Shown here piece after piece: positions 45,145 to 52,761 of a stretch of 64,000 nucleotides of DNA; the first letter of the stretch is position 1; each line of letters opens with the position of its first letter. The DNA is taken from assembly GCA_019119355.1 (NCBI GenBank), contig DWXE01000006.1, positions 62,001 to 126,000 of the forward strand. The letters run 5' to 3'. Below the pieces are notes generated by a model, which saw nothing but the letters and a program-made list of their open reading frames with translations, was not told the DNA's origin and ran no database searches. The position numbers and the translations under genes are program-made. This DNA comes from Candidatus Eisenbergiella merdigallinarum (GTDB taxonomy: Bacteria; Bacillota; Clostridia; Lachnospirales; Lachnospiraceae).

Positions 45145-45164
45145 GGGAGCCTGTTAAGGCTCCC
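45145..45164. terminator. Hairpin between convergent kinase and recombinase genes
   Basis: GGGAGCCT (45145-45152) pairs with AGGCTCCC (45157-45164). It spans the recombinase stop codon. There is no clear T-run on either strand, so termination is uncertain. Confidence 0.4.
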
Positions 45165-46206
45165 TCAAACGGACGCTTTTCGCCGCTTTTCGTTTGTTCT
45201 CATCCTTCATGGCGGCGTAGTGCTTTCGCGTGGTATTGACGTCCTTGTGCCCCAGCACGTCCGCCACCAGGTAGATGTCCCCGGTCTCCTGATACAATGT
45301 GGTCCCGTAGGTGCTTCGGAGTTTGTGCGGCGTGATCTTTTTGGTGGTGGTCACCAGGGACGCGTATTTCTTCACCAGATTTTCCACGCTGCGCACCGCC
45401 ATCCGCCGGTTCTGAAGGGAGAGGAAAAAAGCCTCCTCATGTCCCTGGGCGGGGACGGCGTGCCGGCGCTGTTCCAGATAGGAGAGCAGCGCTTCTTCCA
45501 CCTCCCGGCCGAAATAGACCACATCCTCGTACCCGCCCTTCCGGCGAACCCGGATGGCCAGGTTGTCGAAATCCACATCGTTCAAATCCAGCCCCACGCA
45601 TTCCGAGACCCGGATTCCCGTTCCCAGGAGGAGGGTCAGAAGGGCCAGATCCCTCACCTTCGTCTTTTCATGGAATTTTAGCTGGCTTTTTGTCATTTTC
45701 GTCCCGGCTTCCACCTGGTCCAGCAAAACGGCCACCTCGTTGGGATCCAGGCGGACGATTTCCTTCTCGTGCAGCTTCGGCATGGGCACCAGAGCGGCCG
45801 GATCCGTCTGAATCAGCTCGCTGGTGAAGAAATACCGGTAAAACGTGCGCAGGGAAGCCAGCTTGCGCCGCTTTCCGCGCTCGTCGTTGGTGTACTCCAC
45901 GCCGTCCTTCGTGTAGTAGGAGAGGTATTCCAGATATTCCTCGATGTCCTCCCGACCGATCTGATCCAGCAAAGACAGCGGAAATTCCGTGATCTCCATC
46001 TTCTGGCAGACGCTGTTGTGGGTATGCAGGAATTCGAAAAATACCCCCAGATCATAGGCATAGGCGATCCTGGTCCGGGAAGCGGTGGTGGGCTCGATCC
46101 CCCGGAAAAACTGCCTGCAAAAGGGCGGGAGCTGCTCCTGGAGATCCCTCAGCTTCTGCACGTTGTCGATGTTGACCTGATCGTGATAATTTCTACTGTT
46201 TTTCAT
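45154..46206 (-). CDS. Xer-like tyrosine recombinase (chromosomal)
   Basis: A 350-residue recombinase with an N-terminal SAM-like core-binding domain (TASRTRIAYAYDLGVFFEFL) and a catalytic domain with Arg in GTGIRVSECVGLDL, HKLRSTYGTTLY, LGHKDVNTTRKHY (last Tyr is the nucleophile). The GC-rich codon use matches the core genome, unlike the two integrases at 55-57 kb. It overlaps the ttcA-like stop by 4 bp, so it appears to be a resident gene. Whether it acts at dif is unknown. Confidence 0.9.
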   Translation of the reverse strand: MKNSRNYHDQVNIDNVQKLRDLQEQLPPFCRQFFRGIEPTTASRTRIAYAYDLGVFFEFLHTHNSVCQKMEITEFPLSLLDQIGREDIEEYLEYLSYYTKDGVEYTNDERGKRRKLASLRTFYRYFFTSELIQTDPAALVPMPKLHEKEIVRLDPNEVAVLLDQVEAGTKMTKSQLKFHEKTKVRDLALLTLLLGTGIRVSECVGLDLNDVDFDNLAIRVRRKGGYEDVVYFGREVEEALLSYLEQRRHAVPAQGHEEAFFLSLQNRRMAVRSVENLVKKYASLVTTTKKITPHKLRSTYGTTLYQETGDIYLVADVLGHKDVNTTRKHYAAMKDENKRKAAKSVRLREP

Positions 46207-46970
46207 CCGTTCCCGTCGCCTTCTTTCCTTTCCCGTCCCTTTGCCCGCAGTTCCACTGCCGGCCAGCCCTTCAGATTTCCGGTCCGGATGGCGGTGAACA
46301 TCCGTTCCTTGACCCCCGGATTCTCCAGATTCAGTTGGCGAAGCAGCTGTTTGGTATATTCGCGTTTGGTATGCCCGTCGGCAGGGCAGGGGCTCTTGAC
46401 CACCGGAATGTCGTTTTTGTGGATGAATCCGATGATATCGGCTTCCTTCAGATACAGCATGGGCCTAATCACGGTCAGCTCCATCCGGTCCAGCCAGGTG
46501 ACGGGCGCAAAGGTGTGAAAACGCCCTTCGAAGATCAGGGACATGAGCATGGTTTCCACCACGTCGTCCTGATGGTGGGCGTACGCCACCTTGTTGCAGC
46601 CGGCGGCCTTGATGGCGTCGTTGAGCGCCCCTTTTCTCATTTTCGCGCACAGGGCGCAGGGGTTCGTTTCCTTTCTCTGGTGAAATATGATATCCGCAAT
46701 CTGGGTGCGGACGATGGTGTAAGGGACATCCAGTTCCCGGCACATCTGCTGGATCCTGCTCAAATCCAGATTGTCGAAGCCCAGATCCACGGTCACCGCA
46801 TGGAGGCTGAACTTTTTGGGATAGAAGCGCCGCAGCCCGCAGAGGGCGTGGAGCATGGCCAGCGAATCCTTCCCGCCGGAAATTCCCACCGCGATCCGGT
46901 CGCCTTCCTGAATCATATCGTAATCGTCCACCGCCCGGCGGACATAGCTCAAAAGCTGCTGTAATTTCAT
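46203..46970 (-). CDS. TtcA-family tRNA 2-thiolation ATPase
   Basis: A 255-residue PP-loop ATPase with the pyrophosphatase motif VGISGGKDSLAML, a CALC pair (NPCALCAKMRKG) and HHQDDVVETMLMSLIFEGR. This pattern fits the TtcA/TilS superfamily; the CxxC pair and the PCPADGHTKR segment favour a TtcA-like sulphur-transfer enzyme over the lysidine synthetase TilS. ATG 46970 with AGGA upstream is used; the frame extends to 47081 without support. dtd is divergent. Confidence 0.85.
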   Translation of the reverse strand: MKLQQLLSYVRRAVDDYDMIQEGDRIAVGISGGKDSLAMLHALCGLRRFYPKKFSLHAVTVDLGFDNLDLSRIQQMCRELDVPYTIVRTQIADIIFHQRKETNPCALCAKMRKGALNDAIKAAGCNKVAYAHHQDDVVETMLMSLIFEGRFHTFAPVTWLDRMELTVIRPMLYLKEADIIGFIHKNDIPVVKSPCPADGHTKREYTKQLLRQLNLENPGVKERMFTAIRTGNLKGWPAVELRAKGRERKEGDGNG

Positions 46971-47079
46971 ATTATCCTGTAACTCCTTTGTCCGTTCGTC
47001 CTGATTTATGTTATCATAAGGAAGGGAACAACTCAAGTTTTGTGAAATAATTAACAAACGAAAGGATGAACGTAACGAC

Positions 47080-47526
47080 ATGAAATTTGTAATTCAACGG
47101 GTCAGCCGCGCGCAGGTGGTCATCGACAACAGCCTTTATTCCGAAATCGAAAGGGGATTTCTGGTCCTGGTGGGCGTCTGTCAGGAGGATACCCGGGAAA
47201 CGGCCGATAAAATGGTCAAAAAGCTGATCGGCCTGCGGATTTTTGCGGACGGGGCCGGGAAAACGAACCTGGCCTTAAAGGACGTGGGCGGACAGTTGCT
47301 CCTGGTTTCGCAGTTCACGCTGTACGCGGACTGCAGGAAGGGAAACCGGCCGTCGTTTCTGAAGGCCGGGGATCCGGAATACGCCAATGAAATGTACGAG
47401 TATATTGTGGAATCCTGCCAAAAACAGGTGGAAACGGTGCGCACCGGAGTTTTCGGAGCGGATATGAAGGTGACGCTGACCAATGACGGGCCGTTCACGG
47501 TGGTGCTGGATTCAGCGGAATTGTAA
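47080..47526 (+). CDS. dtd: D-aminoacyl-tRNA deacylase
   Basis: A 148-residue enzyme that hydrolyses D-aminoacyl-tRNAs. Signature motifs are present: LLVSQFTLYADCRKGNRPSF and the C-terminal Gly-Pro motif TNDGPFTVVLDS. AAAGGATG precedes ATG 47080. It is divergent from the ttcA-like gene with a gap of about 110 bp that must hold both promoters. Confidence 0.96.
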   Translation: MKFVIQRVSRAQVVIDNSLYSEIERGFLVLVGVCQEDTRETADKMVKKLIGLRIFADGAGKTNLALKDVGGQLLLVSQFTLYADCRKGNRPSFLKAGDPEYANEMYEYIVESCQKQVETVRTGVFGADMKVTLTNDGPFTVVLDSAEL

Positions 47527-47536
47527 GGGATACCTT

Positions 47537-47583
47537 GAAAGCGCATTAACTATTCGTTAAACTAAGCTTTCGCGCATAGTTAA
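47537..47583. repeat. Two interleaved inverted repeats after dtd
   Basis: GAAAGC (47537) pairs with GCTTTC (47566) and TTAACTA (47546-47552) with TAGTTAA (47577-47583); the two stems exclude each other. GCGCAT also occurs as a direct repeat. Role unknown. Confidence 0.4.
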
Positions 47584-47689
47584 ATACCGGTCTCCTGCAG
47601 GGATTTCACAGCGTCCTGAGCCGGGCCGCCCCAGACTTCAGCGACCGAACGGGAATCATCGGGAATCCCGGACGCGCTTCCCGCCAATC

Positions 47690-47727
47690 AAAAACGGCCT
47701 GACCACAGGGAGTCAAGCCGTTTTTTT
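47690..47727. terminator. Bidirectional terminator between dtd and the cytidylate-kinase-like gene
   Basis: AAAAACGGC-c-TGAC pairs with GTCA-a-GCCGTTTTTTT. A-tract and T-tract on the two sides permit use from both converging genes. Confidence 0.85.
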
Positions 47728-47782
47728 GCTGTAAAAATCATCAGGAGATCCATTGATCGGGGAAGCGAAGCTCCCCCGGATG

Positions 47783-48409
47783 TCACTGCTTTCGTTTCTC
47801 GAAATCTTCCACGATCTGGGCGATGAGCTCCACGGTGCCGTCGATGCCCAGAACGGAACTGTTCAGACAGTAATCGTAGCTGTCCGCGCGCCCCCACTTC
47901 TTCGAGGAATAATAGTTGTAATAGCTCTGCCTCTGCTTATCCTTCTTCGCCATCATGTCCCGCGCCTTCTCGTCGGTCACGTCGTATTTCTTCATCAGGC
48001 GCTTCGCCTTCGCATCCGCATCCGCAAAGATGAAGAAATGCACGCAGTTCTTAAAATCCTGCAGCGCGTAGTCCGCGCAGCGCCCTACGATGACGCAGGG
48101 CCCCTCCTGCGCAATCTTCTTGATGGTATCGAACTGAGCCAGAAAGATCTTGTGGCTGATGGGCATATCCATAAAGGAGGAGGCGTTGTAGCCGAAAGAA
48201 TAGGTGTCCATAACCAGATTGTACAGGAAGGAATTGGTCGGGCGTTCATCATGGCACTCGATCATCTCTTCGCAGAAGCCGCTTTCCTTTGCCACTCTCG
48301 TCAGCAATTCCTTATCGTAAAATTTGATATCGAACCGCTGGGCTACCTTCTCTCCGATCTCATGGCCGCCGGAGCCGAACTGACGTGCAATCGTAATGAT
48401 AGTGTTCAT
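47783..48409 (-). CDS. Cytidylate kinase-like family protein
   Basis: A 208-residue P-loop kinase of the AAK6/cytidylate-kinase-like family (Cmk-like COG1102). The start ITIARQFGSGGHEIGEKVAQRF contains the glycine-rich loop, with FYDKELLTRVAKESG and IVGRCADYAL the usual following motifs. Substrate is not known; the loop lacks the classical GKS/T ending. GGAGTTGAGG precedes ATG 48409. It is a single gene closed by the terminator at 47.7 kb. Confidence 0.9.
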   Translation of the reverse strand: MNTIITIARQFGSGGHEIGEKVAQRFDIKFYDKELLTRVAKESGFCEEMIECHDERPTNSFLYNLVMDTYSFGYNASSFMDMPISHKIFLAQFDTIKKIAQEGPCVIVGRCADYALQDFKNCVHFFIFADADAKAKRLMKKYDVTDEKARDMMAKKDKQRQSYYNYYSSKKWGRADSYDYCLNSSVLGIDGTVELIAQIVEDFEKRKQ

Positions 48410-48468
48410 AACCTCAACTCCTTCCGTTTTTATACTGTTATTATATACAACTCAAAGGCAATTTTCAA

Positions 48469-50163
48469 CTACTTTTCTGTCACAATCAGCTGAAAGGGAT
48501 GCAGGATCAGGTTGTCTCCGATCCGCGTCACCTGTGGAAGATTGACAAAAATCACCTCGGAATAGTCTTCCTTCAGGGAAAGGAAGCGCTCCGATCCGCT
48601 GAAATTGCAGATGACGGTAAGCGTCTTCTCTCCCAGCGTGCGGCGGAAGGAAAAGATCTTCTCCTGATCCTCATAGAGCGGCTCAAAATCGCCATAGGTG
48701 AGGATTTCGTGATATTCCTCCGACTTGTAGAAATTCAGCAGCCTCCTGTAAAAATTCAGGATGGATCCGTATTCCGCTTCCTGCCGGGCCACGTTGATCC
48801 GGGGATAGTTGGGGTTGACCTTCAGCCACGGCCTGCCTCCGCCGAAGCCCGCGTTTTCCTCCGCAGACCACTGCATGGGGGTTCGGGAATTGTCCCGGCT
48901 CATGCGGGCGCAGCCCTCCAGGGCCTCCTCCTTCGAATGGCCGGATTTCAGGGAAAAACGATAGTTGTCCAGCGTGCTCAGGTCGTCGAATTCTTCCAGT
49001 TCAAACGGGCAGTTGGTCATGCCGATCTCCTGCCCCTGGTAGAGGAACGGCATCCCGCGCTGCAGCACCAGCAGGCCGGCCAGGGCCGTCACGGACGCGA
49101 AGCCGTACTCTTCCTCCGGAATGAACAGGGAGGCCGCTCTGGGCCTGTCGTGGTTTTCCACCACGTTAGCCTCGAAGGCGAAATCCTTCAGCGCCGCCTG
49201 GTTGACAAAAACATCCCGTTTCCACGCGTCCGGATCCATGTGGCGGTCGTCTTCGCAGTAGCAGACGCCGCGGATATGGCTGTTGATGGCGTCGAAGGCG
49301 AACATGGTGGAAAAATAGCCGTCCTCCCCGATGAATTCCGACAGCCTCTCCGGGCTGACGTGGGAAGCTTCTCCTACCGTGAAGGCGTCGTGCGGGACGA
49401 AACAGCGTTCCCTGAGCTCGGACAAAAAGACGCCGATCCCGTTTCTGGTGCCGCCGTCCCGCCGGATCATGCGCGCGATGCTCTCCGAAATATTTCCCAT
49501 CCCGTCCGGACCGTCCGGCGGAAGGTCCTCCCAGGTCAGATCCTTCTTCAGATTCGTGATGGCGTCCAGCCGAAATCCCGCGATCCCGCGGTCCAGCCAC
49601 CAGTTGACCATCCGGTAAATCTCCTCCCGCAGCGCCGGGTTTTCCCAGTTCAGATCCGGCTGCTGTTTCGCGAATATGTGGAGATAGTACAGATTGTCCT
49701 GCCCGGGAAGCTTCTCCCAGGCGCTGCCCCCGAACAGGGAACGCCAGTTGTTGGGCGGCTGTCCGTCTTTTCCCTCCTTCAGATAGAAATAGCCGCCGTA
49801 TTTCCCGGACGGATCCGCCACCGCGCTTTGAAACCACGGGTGCTGATCCGAGCAGTGATTGACCACCAGATCCAGAATCAGATACATCCCCCGCTTCTTC
49901 GTCTCCGCGATGAGCCTGTCCAGATCCTCCAGCGTCCCGAAACGCGGATCCACCCCATAATAATCGGAAATATCGTAGCCGTTGTCCACCATGGGGGACG
50001 GATACATGGGGGACAGCCAGAGCAGGTCCGCGCCCAGTCCCTTCAGATAATCCAGCTTCTTAAGGATCCCCGGCAGATCGCCGATCCCGTCCCCGTTGCT
50101 GTCATAGAAGCTCCTGGGATAAATCTGATATCCCACCAGCCCGTGCCACCACTCTCTTTTCAT
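48469..50163 (-). CDS. GH13 alpha-glucosidase (oligo-1,6-glucosidase-like)
   Basis: A 564-residue cytoplasmic enzyme of glycoside hydrolase family 13. It begins WWHGLVGYQIYPRSFYDSNG; catalytic residues are Asp200 (GFRLDAI, nucleophile), Glu265 (TVGEASH, acid/base) and Asp339 (VENHDRPR). The GIGDLPGILKKLDYLKGLG and SRDNSRTPMQW motifs are typical of oligo-1,6-/alpha-glucosidases and trehalose-6-P hydrolases. No signal peptide and no adjacent sugar transporter. Its start overlaps the NUDIX stop by 4 bp, an unusual partner. Confidence 0.93.
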   Translation of the reverse strand: MKREWWHGLVGYQIYPRSFYDSNGDGIGDLPGILKKLDYLKGLGADLLWLSPMYPSPMVDNGYDISDYYGVDPRFGTLEDLDRLIAETKKRGMYLILDLVVNHCSDQHPWFQSAVADPSGKYGGYFYLKEGKDGQPPNNWRSLFGGSAWEKLPGQDNLYYLHIFAKQQPDLNWENPALREEIYRMVNWWLDRGIAGFRLDAITNLKKDLTWEDLPPDGPDGMGNISESIARMIRRDGGTRNGIGVFLSELRERCFVPHDAFTVGEASHVSPERLSEFIGEDGYFSTMFAFDAINSHIRGVCYCEDDRHMDPDAWKRDVFVNQAALKDFAFEANVVENHDRPRAASLFIPEEEYGFASVTALAGLLVLQRGMPFLYQGQEIGMTNCPFELEEFDDLSTLDNYRFSLKSGHSKEEALEGCARMSRDNSRTPMQWSAEENAGFGGGRPWLKVNPNYPRINVARQEAEYGSILNFYRRLLNFYKSEEYHEILTYGDFEPLYEDQEKIFSFRRTLGEKTLTVICNFSGSERFLSLKEDYSEVIFVNLPQVTRIGDNLILHPFQLIVTEK

Positions 50164-50777
50164 TCCCGGTTCCTCCCTTCCTCCTCAACGTCTTCCGCCG
50201 GAAAGAGAGCTGCCAAAGCCTCTTTCCCCATCCCCGCCGCAAAACAGCAGGCCGCCATCTGCGAACGGGAGCTGAACTCCTCCGCGCGCAGAAGCGCCCG
50301 GACTTCGTCCCTGTCGTAAAACCGGGCCCGGATCTGTTCGTTGGCCGAAGCGCAGTCCGAAACCTCGCCCTCCGCTTCCACGAACGCGATACAGGTTTTC
50401 GTATCCGAAAAGCCCACAGCCGAATAAGACGGCGGCAGCAGGCCGATGATCCGTTTCGTCCGCAGGCCGGTCTCCTCGAAAAGCTCCCTCCTGACGCAGT
50501 CTTCCACGGTCTCCCCCTCTTCCAGCATCCCGGCGCAGAGGTTAAAAACTTCCCGGTTTAAGCTCATCCGGAATTCCCTCAGCAACAGCATCCGCTCCCC
50601 GCAAAAAGCCACGATGGAAACCCCGCTGACGGCTTTCCCCAGATCCTGCGGGCCGCGCAGCTCCTTTCTGCTGACCAGCTCGAAGGTTTTGGGGCGGCCG
50701 GCCCTGTTTTCATAGAGCAGTTCGTAATTTTTCAGATAGGCCCCGTCCCGGACCTTTTTCATCCCCAGAAGCTTCAT
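50160..50777 (-). CDS. NUDIX hydrolase (ADP-ribose pyrophosphatase-like)
   Basis: A 205-residue NUDIX protein. The NUDIX box is GMLEEGETVEDCVRRELFEE followed by TGL, and a YSAVGFSDTKTCIAFVEAEG segment follows, as in ADP-sugar pyrophosphatases. Substrate not certain. A C-terminal cysteine-bearing extension (AACCFAAGMGKEALAALF) is unlike the shortest members. Translationally coupled to the GH13 gene downstream. Confidence 0.88.
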   Translation of the reverse strand: MKLLGMKKVRDGAYLKNYELLYENRAGRPKTFELVSRKELRGPQDLGKAVSGVSIVAFCGERMLLLREFRMSLNREVFNLCAGMLEEGETVEDCVRRELFEETGLRTKRIIGLLPPSYSAVGFSDTKTCIAFVEAEGEVSDCASANEQIRARFYDRDEVRALLRAEEFSSRSQMAACCFAAGMGKEALAALFPAEDVEEEGRNRE

Positions 50778-50814
50778 ATCCCTCTCCCTTCCGGCTTCGA
50801 AGCGCGCCTGCGCC

Positions 50815-52047
50815 CTATTTTCCCTGAACCCGAAGGAGCTCCGCCAGAGGCGGTTCCTCCTTTTTGCGGGTGATCTCCACCAGCCCCAGCGGAGTCATGT
50901 CCACCACCCGCACGGGCACCGGATCCGTCCTGACCAGCTGCCGGAGCAGCTCCATCAGCTTTTTCCGGTCCGATTCCTCCTCCATGCTGATAAAGTCCAC
51001 GATGATGATGCCGGACAGATTGCGAAGCCGCAGCTGGCGGGCCACCTCTGCTGCCGCTTCCCCGTTGGTCATCCGGAAGGTCTCCCGTCCGGATTTTTTC
51101 CGGTCGAATTTTCCGGTATTGACGTCGATGGCCGTAAACGCCTCCACCGGTTCGATGACCAGATATCCGCCGGATTTCATCCAGACCTTTTTGTCCAGAG
51201 CGGCCTGAACCTGGCCGGAAAGCCCGTACAGCCTGGAAAGGGGCAGGGACGGATCCGCATAAAAGGAAAGGGAATCCTCCGCTTCCGGCCTCTCCTGCCT
51301 CAGCCAGCTCTTTATCGCCGTATGAACGCCCGGATCGTCGGTGACGATCCGATCGGGAAGCGGCAGATCCGGATCCGCCAGCCGTTTCAGATAGCCCGGC
51401 TCCTGCCCGGAAAGGATGGAAAAGACCGTGCGTGTTTTGCCGACGCGAAGCAGCCCTTCCCCGCGTTCCACAAGCGCCCTCGCGTCTTTTGCCAGCAGCG
51501 CGGGATCCGAAACCGTTCCGGAAACCGTGCGCGCCACCAGAGCCATGGACCGCGGGATTTCCACCTCCGACAGGGCGCCGCGCACGAAGTCCTGCTGCTG
51601 CGGAGAAAGCTTATGGGAACAGCGCAGGCCGCCGGTTTGGGACGGGCTCAGGGCGAAGTACTTCCCCTTCAGCGTCAGATCCGCGGTCAGGACGGGGTCC
51701 TTCGTCCTGACCGCATCCTTTTTCACCTGGACCAGCAGTTCGTCACCGGGTTTCAGCGCGCCGTCGTAGGGCCGGTTGGTCAAAACCGGATGGGAAATCT
51801 CGGAAAAGGGCAGGAAACACACCTGTCCGCCGGCGATTTCCACAAAAGCGCTCTCGATGTTTTTGACCACATTCCTGACCTTGCCGATATAAATATTGCC
51901 CAGCAGTGATTGACCGAATCGGTCGATCCTGATTTCCATCAGCTTTCCGTCCTCGATCCAGAAGCCGCACAGCTTTTGTCCCAGCAGGGCGGCGGATCCG
52001 TCCTTTTCGGAAAAACCGGGCCGGGTGATCGCATATACCGTACTCAT
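50815..52047 (-). CDS. rng: Ribonuclease E/G family protein
   Basis: A 410-residue endoribonuclease lacking the RNase E C-terminal scaffold. The S1-like domain is seen in GNIYIGKVRNVVKNIESAFVEI, and the catalytic aspartates in FTAIDVNTGKF and GIIIVDFISM. The latter half resembles RNase G. Single-strand cleavage of rRNA/mRNA is expected. In many Clostridia this gene precedes rplU; here it is about 15 kb away on the opposite strand, still after TIGR03960-TIGR03936. Confidence 0.93.
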   Translation of the reverse strand: MSTVYAITRPGFSEKDGSAALLGQKLCGFWIEDGKLMEIRIDRFGQSLLGNIYIGKVRNVVKNIESAFVEIAGGQVCFLPFSEISHPVLTNRPYDGALKPGDELLVQVKKDAVRTKDPVLTADLTLKGKYFALSPSQTGGLRCSHKLSPQQQDFVRGALSEVEIPRSMALVARTVSGTVSDPALLAKDARALVERGEGLLRVGKTRTVFSILSGQEPGYLKRLADPDLPLPDRIVTDDPGVHTAIKSWLRQERPEAEDSLSFYADPSLPLSRLYGLSGQVQAALDKKVWMKSGGYLVIEPVEAFTAIDVNTGKFDRKKSGRETFRMTNGEAAAEVARQLRLRNLSGIIIVDFISMEEESDRKKLMELLRQLVRTDPVPVRVVDMTPLGLVEITRKKEEPPLAELLRVQGK

Positions 52048-52053
52048 AATCCC

Positions 52054-52761
52054 TTAAAAATCCTCCCCCGGCGCGTCCAGCGGCCGAAAATCAGGCTCCT
52101 GCGGCGTCCCCGCGTTCATCCACGTCTCCCGGCGGAGAATCGAGAAAAAGCCCGGGCGGTCCGGCAGCGGCTCCCCGCAGAAGGACAGAAGGCTTTCCGC
52201 CACCTCCTCGGGGCGGATGTTCTGGCTGCTGCCCGAATCCGCCGTCACGCACAGCTTGCCGTCCCGGATGCTGCACGCGCGGATGCCGGGGCGGATGTTC
52301 ACCTGTCTGGTGCCCTTTTTCCCCTCTCTCGTGACGTGGATTTCTTCCCTGGACAAAAATTCCGGCAGCTTCGCCTCCATGGCCTGAAAGCTCATCCGGC
52401 AATCCGAAAAGCCGATTTCCCAGGACGCGGCCGCCACGCTGGCCATGGCGTTGTCCGTCCCCTCCGGAAGGGCCTTCGCGTCCAGGATTTCAATGCCTTC
52501 CGGGCAGACGGACCGCAGCCGCGCCAGAAAGTCCTCCCGCCCCTGATGGGAGTTGATTTCCACGTCCATATATTCCCCGCAGCTGCTCATCCCCAGCCCC
52601 AGGGGCGAAGCGAAGGTCATGATCTGATGGGGGCTGTAGCCTCCGGAATAGGCCACGTCGATTTTCGCCCTGCGGATGGCCTTCTGAAAGAAACGCATCA
52701 CATCCAGATGCCCGATAAACCGCAGAGCCCCGTATTTGGCAAATTTTACCCGCACTCTCAT
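52054..52761 (-). CDS. TIGR03936 family (DUF2344) radical-SAM-associated protein
   Basis: A 235-residue protein starting MRVRVKFAKYGALRFIGHLD, which is the DUF2344/TIGR03936 signature, and VAYSGGYSPHQIMTFASPLG in the middle. It often forms a split pair with the B12-type radical-SAM TIGR03960, and is fused to it in some genomes. Its exact role is unknown. Overlaps the partner's stop (ATGA). Confidence 0.93.
   Translation of the reverse strand: MRVRVKFAKYGALRFIGHLDVMRFFQKAIRRAKIDVAYSGGYSPHQIMTFASPLGLGMSSCGEYMDVEINSHQGREDFLARLRSVCPEGIEILDAKALPEGTDNAMASVAAASWEIGFSDCRMSFQAMEAKLPEFLSREEIHVTREGKKGTRQVNIRPGIRACSIRDGKLCVTADSGSSQNIRPEEVAESLLSFCGEPLPDRPGFFSILRRETWMNAGTPQEPDFRPLDAPGEDF

Noticed and set aside
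45154..46206. The Xer-like recombinase as part of a second mobile element
   Set aside because: Its base composition matches the core, it overlaps the ttcA-like gene, and no excisionase or cargo is nearby.
48499..50319. Plus-strand frame of 606 codons opposite the GH13 and NUDIX genes
   Set aside because: Spans two overlapping genes with complete catalytic motifs on the minus strand.
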